NCBI GenBank assembly: GCA_045577735.1
Contig: JAZNIY010000017.1
Coordinates: 1-64,000, forward strand
Direction: 5' to 3'
Length of the DNA stretch: 64,000 nucleotides
Source: Stercoripulliclostridium_A sp045577735
Lineage (GTDB): Bacteria; Bacillota; Clostridia; Christensenellales; DTU072
Part shown: one piece after another, positions 58,270 through 64,000 of the stretch
How positions within the stretch are numbered: position 1 is the first letter of the stretch
Layout: each line of letters starts with the position of its first letter
Translations under genes and position numbers: made by a program
Notes under the pieces: model-generated
The model's database searches: none
Told to the model about the DNA's origin: nothing
Seen by the model: the letters and a program-made list of their open reading frames with translations, nothing else

Positions 58270-59424
58270 TTAGCATCCGCAATCGCAATCACAGCCACCG
58301 TATTTGTAATCGTAACCAATCTTGTCTGCAGTCTTAATAGCTGCTGCAACCATAGCGGGAGTTACGGGGAAGGGCATGTTGTGAACAGATTCATCGGGAA
58401 TACAAGTCTTTTCTGCAATAGCCATTAGCATTTCGTCATCGATAGAATCGGTGCCGATATCCTTCAAGCAAACGGGTAGACCAACGGTCAAGCAGAAGTC
58501 GAGAACTTCATAAAGTTCTTCTTCGGGGGAGTTTTCAAGTACGAGTTGGCATAGAGTACCGAATGCTACCATTTCGCCGTGATAGTACTTGGTGTGAGCG
58601 GGTAGAAGAGTCAAGCCATCGTGGATAGCGTGAGCTGCTGCTAGACCAGCACTTTCAAAACCTAGACCGGAAAGAAGAATGTTGGTTTCAATAATGTTTT
58701 CAAGAGCGGTGGTTACAACGTTGTTTTCACAAGCTGCTACTGCCTTTGCACCATCGGAAAGAAGGGTTTTGTAGCAAAGTTGTGCCATTGCATATGCTGC
58801 CATGGTTCCGCCTGCTAGCAAGGTGCCCTTTGCACGGTTTGCACCACAAGGTAGACCTGCGTTTACGTTTGCATAGCTTTGAACGTTTGCACGTGCTTCA
58901 AAGTAAGTTGCAAGAGCATCACCCATACCACTAATGAGGAAACGAGCGGGAGCATTTGCAATAACAGTGGTGTCGATTAGTACTACACTGGGGCTTTGAC
59001 GGAAATATGCATAATCATCAAAGTGGTGATCAGGAGTATAAAGAACTGCACTGTGAGAGGTGGGAGCATCGGTTGCTGCGATGGTGGGGCAGATGATGAG
59101 GTTGGAGCCTGCTGCTACACACTTGGAAGTATCGATAGCTTTACCTCCGCCTAGACCGATAGTACAAGCGCATTTGTTTTCTTTAGCGATTGCTTGCAAT
59201 CTAGCAACTTCTTGACGAGAACATTCGCCACCAAAATCAACGGCTACTAATTCAACGCCATATTTCTTTTGGGTTGCTTCCAATTTGTCAGCTACCAATT
59301 TCTTAGCAAAGTTATCAGCGATTAGCAAAGCCTTTTTACCAAAGGTCTTTACAAAATAACCAAGGTTTAGAAGTTCGTCTTCACCTTGAACGTACTTGGT
59401 GGGGCAAATAAATGCTTTTCTCAT
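58270..59424 (-). CDS. gldA: Glycerol dehydrogenase with a Cys-rich C-terminal tail
   Basis: 384 residues, slightly longer than usual GldA. NAD-binding 'TIGLGGGKAIDTSK' and the metal ligands Asp in 'SGMGDALATYFEAR' and His in 'AAAHAIHDGL' and 'KYYHGEMVAFG' are present. It oxidises glycerol to dihydroxyacetone, the substrate of the downstream kinase. The last residues are GGCDCDCGC, four Cys in seven residues, an added tail of unknown purpose. AAGGAG precedes the ATG. Confidence 0.93.
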   Translation of the reverse strand: MRKAFICPTKYVQGEDELLNLGYFVKTFGKKALLIADNFAKKLVADKLEATQKKYGVELVAVDFGGECSRQEVARLQAIAKENKCACTIGLGGGKAIDTSKCVAAGSNLIICPTIAATDAPTSHSAVLYTPDHHFDDYAYFRQSPSVVLIDTTVIANAPARFLISGMGDALATYFEARANVQSYANVNAGLPCGANRAKGTLLAGGTMAAYAMAQLCYKTLLSDGAKAVAACENNVVTTALENIIETNILLSGLGFESAGLAAAHAIHDGLTLLPAHTKYYHGEMVAFGTLCQLVLENSPEEELYEVLDFCLTVGLPVCLKDIGTDSIDDEMLMAIAEKTCIPDESVHNMPFPVTPAMVAAAIKTADKIGYDYKYGGCDCDCGC

Positions 59425-59464
59425 TATAATTTCTCCTTGTAATGGAATTTTTTATTATAATAAA

Positions 59465-59493
59465 ATTATAATACCAAATAATGGGTTCGTCAA
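59465..59493 (-). promoter_or_regulatory. Promoter of gldA-dhaKL with possible operator
   Basis: Minus strand: TTGACG (59493-59488), 17 nt, TATAAT (59470-59465). TGGGT (59482-59486) and ACCCA (59495-59499) form an inverted repeat around the -35 box, a candidate repressor site. Confidence 0.75.
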
Positions 59494-59607
59494 TACCCAA
59501 TTTTTCAAAAAATAGCCCTTTTCGCGTGCACACGCGCTAAAAAACCATAATATATTCCACTTTTTTGTCGAGCTCGCAACCAAACGCAACAAGATATCTC
59601 TCTAAAC

Positions 59608-59637
59608 TTGAAAATCCAAAGATACTTATGGTATACT
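59608..59637 (+). promoter_or_regulatory. Promoter of the rRNA methyltransferase gene giving a predicted leaderless mRNA
   Basis: TTGAAA (59608-59613), 18 nt, TATACT (59632-59637), then 6 nt and the ATG at 59644. No ribosome binding site is present. Confidence 0.68.
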
Positions 59638-59643
59638 TTTTGT

Positions 59644-60771
59644 ATGGGATTTTTTGATGGTAAACTAGAATTATCCGTCACCTCTGCGAGTGGCATAGAG
59701 GCAGTTACCAAGCGAGAATTGGAAGGCTTGGGCTATGCCCCCGGCGGTGCCGTTTACGGCCGTATCTCTTTTGACGGAGAATATCGCGACGTAGCACGCG
59801 CTAACGTTATGCTTCGCACGGCAAATCGCGTGTTTATAAACATAGCACGCTTCCACGCCGAAACTTTCGACGAACTTTTCGAAGGAATAAAAAATGTCCC
59901 GTGGCAAAACATAATCCCCAAAAACGCACGCGTTATCGTTAACGCAAAATCATTCAAGAGTAAGCTTTTCGCCCTATCCAGCATTCAAAAAATTACAAAA
60001 AAAGCCATTGTTACAGCAATGGGCAATTTGTTTGAAAGTGGTGGTACCTATACTTTTGAAGTGGTAATAAACGAGGACGAAGTGTTGGTCGCGCTAGACA
60101 CTTCGGGCACGGCTCTACATAAACGTGGATATCGCACCTACGTAGGCGAAGCTCCTCTTCGCGAAACCCTTGCAAGCGCAATCATCTTGCTTTCCGTTTG
60201 GAAGTGGGATCGCCCGTTCATAGACCCCTTCTGTGGAAGCGGTACTTTACCCATTGAGGCAGCTTTAATTGCAACGAACACAGCTCCCGGATTAAATAGA
60301 AACTTCGCCTTTGAGAATTTCCTCAAAGCACCCGAAGTGCTCTCTTCCGTAAAGGAAGAAGCAAGGGATAATATCCTACTTGACCGTGACGTTAGGATAA
60401 GTGGTTTCGACATAAATAAAGACGCTATTTCCATTGCATTAAAGCACGCAAGGAATGCAGGTGTTGACAATAAAATCCACCTACAGGTAGCCGATATGCG
60501 TTCTTTGAGCTCCCGATATAGCCACGGTGTCATAATCACGAACCCTCCATACGGGGAAAGATTACTCAAGGAAAAGGAACTACAAAACCTTTACGCGGAT
60601 TTTGGAAAAGTATATCGCTCTCTTGACGATTGGAGCGCTTACGTTATAACGTCATACGGCAATTTTGAGCGCTACTTTGGTGCTCGCGCAGATAAAACCA
60701 GAAAACTTTATAACTCGGAATTGGAGTGCAAGTTGTATCGCTATCTTGGCGCTCCACCCAAAAGGAAATAA
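59644..60771 (+). CDS. THUMP-domain class I rRNA (guanine-N2)-methyltransferase, RlmL N-half/YpsC-like
   Basis: 375 residues from the ATG at 59644, placed by the promoter; the next in-frame TTG upstream lies in the -35 box. A THUMP domain (about 45-155) precedes the Rossmann fold with 'FIDPFCGSGTLPIEAALIA' and the NPPY motif 'IITNPPYGERL'. Relatives methylate a guanine of 23S rRNA. It overlaps the next gene's region only by spacing of 2 nt. Confidence 0.88.
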   Translation: MGFFDGKLELSVTSASGIEAVTKRELEGLGYAPGGAVYGRISFDGEYRDVARANVMLRTANRVFINIARFHAETFDELFEGIKNVPWQNIIPKNARVIVNAKSFKSKLFALSSIQKITKKAIVTAMGNLFESGGTYTFEVVINEDEVLVALDTSGTALHKRGYRTYVGEAPLRETLASAIILLSVWKWDRPFIDPFCGSGTLPIEAALIATNTAPGLNRNFAFENFLKAPEVLSSVKEEARDNILLDRDVRISGFDINKDAISIALKHARNAGVDNKIHLQVADMRSLSSRYSHGVIITNPPYGERLLKEKELQNLYADFGKVYRSLDDWSAYVITSYGNFERYFGARADKTRKLYNSELECKLYRYLGAPPKRK

Positions 60772-60773
60772 TT

Positions 60774-61961
60774 ATGAAAAAACTACTAGTCGTATTGCTC
60801 GTTGCAGTTGTTCTTGCCACGGCCATAGGGGTAGGAGCAATGGAACTTGGATTCTTGGAAAGGGAAAAAGAGGAGCGTCCTACCACCCTTTACTACGTGG
60901 AGCCAGAGGACGGCTCAACCCCCTACTTCGTTAAAAAATATGACGATGGCACCATTGCAGACAAGCCCATAACCCTACTTTCTTTTAGCGACACGCACCT
61001 CGGTGACGGCACCGAACCCAGCGACGTCATCTCGCTAACCATAATAGATAGGATTATAAAACAAAAAAAGCCTGATATGGTAGTCATAACCGGCGACGTA
61101 TGTCTTGGCTCCAACCCATTCCCCGGCGTTGATGCGCTTGCAAAGGTGTTTGAAGAAAACAAAACGTATTGGGGTGTTGTACTTGGTAACCACGACGCCG
61201 AACCCCTAGATGGTCCCACGCGCGAAGAGTTGATACGTTACTATGAAAACAAGCCCTACTCTCTCACAAAAGAGGGCCCAGACCTTGATAGCGAAGGCAA
61301 TTATATGATTAACGTTATGCATTCAACGGGCGTTAGTCATACCATGATATTTATGGATAGCGGTGCCGGTCACGTAGATCCCGAAATATGCGAAAAATAT
61401 GACCTTCCATATACTTCCGGCTATGATTTCATAAAACCCGACCAACAAGTATGGTACGTTAACACGTTGAACGATATTAAAGAGCGCAACGCTGGCGTTA
61501 TGCCGGAGTCCACTTTATATATGCACATTCCACTAGTAGAATACGTTCACGCAGACCTAACCCAAGTGCTCTACGGCTATTATGGTGAACCAAGTTGCCC
61601 ATCCGACTATAATTCCGGCATGTTCGACCTTATCAAAGAAGTAGGCTCTACCAAAACCGTTGTTTGTGGACACGATCACGTCAACAATTATGCCGTTATG
61701 CACCAAGGCATAAAGCTTATGTATAGCCAATCCTCCTCATTCGGTTCATACCACTCTCGTAATCAATTCGGGTTTTACATATATCGCCAAATAGACCCCA
61801 GCATTTTGTTTACCGATGGTCACACCGAGTTTAATTTCGGCATAGACGGCCACTGCCAAGAAACTCCCTTCTTCAACGAACTCCACCCCGAAGTCTTTGA
61901 AGGACTGGAAGACGCCCTTAGAGCAAACGGCACTCCCCTCCCCCCAGAACTAGAAAAATAA
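60774..61961 (+). CDS. Exported calcineurin-like metallophosphoesterase
   Basis: 395 residues from the ATG at 60774 (AGGAAA upstream). A signal peptide or anchor covers about 1-22. Metal motifs are 'LLSFSDTHLGDGT', 'VITGDVCLG', 'VLGNHDAEP', 'YMHIPLVEY' and 'VCGHDHVNNYA', all complete. It probably hydrolyses phosphate esters outside the membrane. It lies 2 nt after the methyltransferase gene and before the CDF gene. Confidence 0.85.
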   Translation: MKKLLVVLLVAVVLATAIGVGAMELGFLEREKEERPTTLYYVEPEDGSTPYFVKKYDDGTIADKPITLLSFSDTHLGDGTEPSDVISLTIIDRIIKQKKPDMVVITGDVCLGSNPFPGVDALAKVFEENKTYWGVVLGNHDAEPLDGPTREELIRYYENKPYSLTKEGPDLDSEGNYMINVMHSTGVSHTMIFMDSGAGHVDPEICEKYDLPYTSGYDFIKPDQQVWYVNTLNDIKERNAGVMPESTLYMHIPLVEYVHADLTQVLYGYYGEPSCPSDYNSGMFDLIKEVGSTKTVVCGHDHVNNYAVMHQGIKLMYSQSSSFGSYHSRNQFGFYIYRQIDPSILFTDGHTEFNFGIDGHCQETPFFNELHPEVFEGLEDALRANGTPLPPELEK

Positions 61962-61963
61962 TT

Positions 61964-63082
61964 ATGTTTAGAGATAAAAAAGAAGAAACAAAGCACGGCA
62001 TACGTGCCGGTATAGTTGGAATATTAGTTAACATTTTGCTTTTCGCAGGAAAAATCGTTGTGGGCTTAATATCAAGCTCCATAACCATTATCGCTGATGC
62101 CGTTAACAATCTCGCCGATGCATCATCAAGCGTTGTTACCGTCATAGGTTTTAAGTTGAGCTCTCGCCCTGCAGACGAAGAACACCCCTTTGGCCACGAA
62201 AGAATTGAGCAAATTTGCGCTCTTCTTATTGCCATTATAGTGCTTGCAGTAGGCGTACTACTAGGCAAATCGTCCATTGAGAAAATAATCACGCCCGAGC
62301 CCATTATAGTTAGCGTTGCAACCTATATCGTACTTGCAATAAGCATTGTTGGCAAACTAGGTCTTATGTTTTTCTTCCGTTTGTACGGAAAAAAGATTAA
62401 CTCGGACTCTCTCATCGCAAGTTCTGTCGATGCTAGGAACGATAGTATCTCCACTACTGCCGTACTAATTTCCACCATCGTTATTGGCACTACGGGAATT
62501 AATATAGACGGCTATATGGGACTCGCAGTATCCATCTTTATTGTGGTTTCCGCCCTAATAATGTTCAAAGAGATTATAAGCCCCCTACTCGGAGAAAAAG
62601 CCGACAAAGAGTTCACAATGGAGGTTAGAAAGAAAATTCTTGCTCACGAAAAGATTCTCGGCATACACGACCTTGTAATTCACCAATACGGAAAGACGGC
62701 ATTCGTTACCGTACACGCAGAAATTGACGCCAAAGATGACTTTATCGCTTGCCACGATATAGTAGACAATATCGAAAGAGAGTTTTTGCTTGATGGCGTT
62801 CACCTTTCCATACATATGGACCCCATAGAAACGGATAACCCTGAAGTTGAGGAGCACAAAAAACGTGCAATCAAAACGCTTAACGCCCTTGACGGAGATT
62901 TACACTTGCACGATTTTAGAATAGTAAAGGGCGACACCCACACAAATATACTATTTGACGTTGTAGTTCCCTACGAAAAGAAGATAAGCCTTAAAGACAT
63001 ACACGAAGCCCTTGCAAAAGAATACGAAAACGATGAAACGCAATACTTCTTCGTCCTTGCTCTAGACAGAGAATATGCATAA
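61964..63082 (+). CDS. Cation diffusion facilitator family transporter
   Basis: 372 residues. Six membrane helices in the first about 215, with metal-site motifs 'SITIIADAVNNLADASSSVV' and 'SSVDARNDSISTTAVLI' (Asp/Asn/His pattern of helices II and V), then a C-terminal cytoplasmic domain. It exports divalent cations such as Zn, Mn or Fe in exchange for protons. No ribosome binding site is seen; it is 2 nt after the phosphoesterase stop and probably translationally coupled. Confidence 0.9.
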   Translation: MFRDKKEETKHGIRAGIVGILVNILLFAGKIVVGLISSSITIIADAVNNLADASSSVVTVIGFKLSSRPADEEHPFGHERIEQICALLIAIIVLAVGVLLGKSSIEKIITPEPIIVSVATYIVLAISIVGKLGLMFFFRLYGKKINSDSLIASSVDARNDSISTTAVLISTIVIGTTGINIDGYMGLAVSIFIVVSALIMFKEIISPLLGEKADKEFTMEVRKKILAHEKILGIHDLVIHQYGKTAFVTVHAEIDAKDDFIACHDIVDNIEREFLLDGVHLSIHMDPIETDNPEVEEHKKRAIKTLNALDGDLHLHDFRIVKGDTHTNILFDVVVPYEKKISLKDIHEALAKEYENDETQYFFVLALDREYA

Positions 63083-63086
63083 AAGA

Positions 63087-63110
63087 AAAGCCCACCATTT
63101 GGTGGGCTTT
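63087..63110. terminator. Terminator between CDF and sigma-factor genes
   Basis: AAAGCCCACC and GGTGGGCTTT form a perfect 10-bp stem with a 4-nt loop; it can serve both converging genes. Confidence 0.8.
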
Positions 63111-63131
63111 AAATTGCAAGAATTTATTTAC

Positions 63132-63923
63132 TTAACGTTTTTTATTCTTAGCCTTTGTTGGTAACTCATAGGCGTTATGATAACAAAATGCAAAAAATAT
63201 GGTAAGAATAATTGATATAATTGCACTATATAGCAGTAAAATCGTATTGGGACTAATTTCAATATGCCCTACAATATTTTCGTTTAGTCCACCGAAATTT
63301 AATCCTGCGATTTGTAACATATAGGTTAACTCTACTTCCAACCAAACGACCTCGACAACCAAACTAGCTACGAACAGCAATAGAAAAAGCATTGTAACAG
63401 AGCCTATTGCAATGAGTGATTTCTTAATCTTCGAAATTCCGGTATTATAAAACCAGCGTGCAGTAGAAGCGTTTATGCCAGTTATAAGGGATATTTCATT
63501 AAAAGTATAATTTCCTAACACTTTTAAGGTTATAATCTTTTTGCGTTTTTCATCCAGTCCTATTAGCATTTCGTCAAACCCATCGACGTTAGCATAGTTA
63601 CATATGCTATTTTTATTGCACAAGCTTTCAATATCGCTGGGAAGAACGATCTTTTTATCCTTTCTGATAACGTCAATAGTTGCATTTTTTATTACTTTAG
63701 TCAGCCAAGATATTTCATTGTCTTCGGGTAATTTGTCCACTTCCATACTCATCAGCTTTAATATTACGTTGTGCACCACGTCCTCGCTTTTGTAGTGGTC
63801 CTTGCAGACCATAAAAGCAATAGCATAAAGCTTATTGTATTGTGAAGAATAAAGCAACTCGATCCCCCTATTGCGATCCTTACGAATTAAATCGAATATT
63901 TGCTTCATTTCCTTATTGCTCAT
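63132..63923 (-). CDS. ECF-like sigma factor with C-terminal membrane helices
   Basis: 263 residues from the ATG at 63923, preceded by GGAAGG. Residues 1-160 fit sigma-70 regions 2 ('LYAIAFMVCKDHYKSEDVVH', 'ISWLTKVIKNATIDVIRKDK') and 4 ('ITLKVLGNYTFNEISLITGI' and 'ASTARWFYNTGISKIKK'). Two strong membrane helices follow (about 168-192 and 222-247) and a basic tail. Sigma factors normally lack membrane segments, so activity may be controlled by membrane attachment, acting like a built-in anti-sigma. The partner upstream gene is incomplete. Confidence 0.8.
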   Translation of the reverse strand: MSNKEMKQIFDLIRKDRNRGIELLYSSQYNKLYAIAFMVCKDHYKSEDVVHNVILKLMSMEVDKLPEDNEISWLTKVIKNATIDVIRKDKKIVLPSDIESLCNKNSICNYANVDGFDEMLIGLDEKRKKIITLKVLGNYTFNEISLITGINASTARWFYNTGISKIKKSLIAIGSVTMLFLLLFVASLVVEVVWLEVELTYMLQIAGLNFGGLNENIVGHIEISPNTILLLYSAIISIILTIFFAFCYHNAYELPTKAKNKKR

Positions 63924-63944
63924 TCGCACCTTCCAACGTCAATA

Positions 63945-64000
63945 CTATAACTCGACAAATGCACCTAAAAGTTTTTCTGCTACACCGAGTGCTTTTTCGT
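63945..64000 (-). CDS. C-terminal end of an unidentified gene (partial)
   Basis: On the minus strand from the window edge a frame reads EKALGVAEKLLGAFVEL and stops at 63947-63945. It is 21 nt upstream of the sigma gene, so both may form one operon. Too short to identify. Confidence 0.4.
   Translation of the reverse strand, partial: EKALGVAEKLLGAFVEL

Overview
The window looks like chromosomal DNA from a low-to-moderate GC, strictly anaerobic, fermentative Bacillota (Clostridia-type) bacterium, probably gut-associated. The evidence is a spoVG gene, ECF transporter genes next to truA-rplM-rpsI, a pyruvate:ferredoxin oxidoreductase, a trimeric electron-bifurcating [FeFe] hydrogenase, a Re-type citrate synthase candidate, a sialidase and glycerol/dihydroxyacetone genes. 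I infer an uncultured gut Clostridia lineage but cannot name it from sequence alone. No rRNA, tRNA or CRISPR array is visible.

Layout. 1-220: start of an IS200/IS605 transposase with a hairpin that can sequester its ribosome binding site. 220-1864: membrane SH3-like protein and a WG-repeat protein with an RNA polymerase alpha-CTD-like N-terminus. 1932-10081: hydrogenase locus, with hydA/hydB/hydC plus a 2Fe-2S protein, two GHKL ATPases, two DRTGG proteins, a PHP protein and a second hydrogenase-like Fe-S protein. 10119-11940: nadE, ung, ArsR regulator. 12034-12198: a 54-residue Cys-rich peptide made of two repeats. 12199-12961: repeat island 1. 12958-25181: membrane protein, J-like protein, DUF5685, trpS, thrC, P-loop protein, Re-citrate synthase candidate, prfA, a DUF1385-PrmC fusion, rpmE, an MDR dehydrogenase and murC. 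25352-29702: spoVG, acyl-CoA ligase, PRC-barrel-like protein, rubredoxin-like protein and M1 peptidase lipoprotein. 29979-34233: rpsI, rplM, truA, ecfT, ecfA2, ecfA1. 34315-38133: htrA, response regulator, histidine kinase, CYTH protein. 38238-42822: ppa, mscL, HD protein, and two divergent glycosidase-like proteins that appear to lack catalytic residues. 42918-51161: sialidase, CtpE-like P-type ATPase, two alpha/beta hydrolases and a metallophosphoesterase. 51339-54827: nifJ. 55754-56403: repeat island 2. 56400-59424: dhaKL and gldA. 59644-64000: rRNA methyltransferase, phosphoesterase, CDF transporter and a membrane-anchored sigma factor.

How it works together. NifJ makes reduced ferredoxin and acetyl-CoA from pyruvate. 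HydABC can combine ferredoxin and NADH to release H2, and the linked GHKL/DRTGG/PHP/Fe-S genes look like its redox-sensing regulatory module. GldA and DhaKL feed glycerol into glycolysis.

The two most interesting signals are not ordinary genes. First, five nested-hairpin elements (about 70-130 bp) lie in two repeat islands. Their outer arms and inner cores occur in different combinations, and two of them overlap the stop codon of a neighbouring gene. Second, five genes (ung, an acyl-CoA ligase, a GH2-like protein, the sialidase and an rRNA methyltransferase) have a sigma-A promoter whose -10 box lies exactly 6 nt before the ATG, with no Shine-Dalgarno sequence, which predicts leaderless mRNAs.
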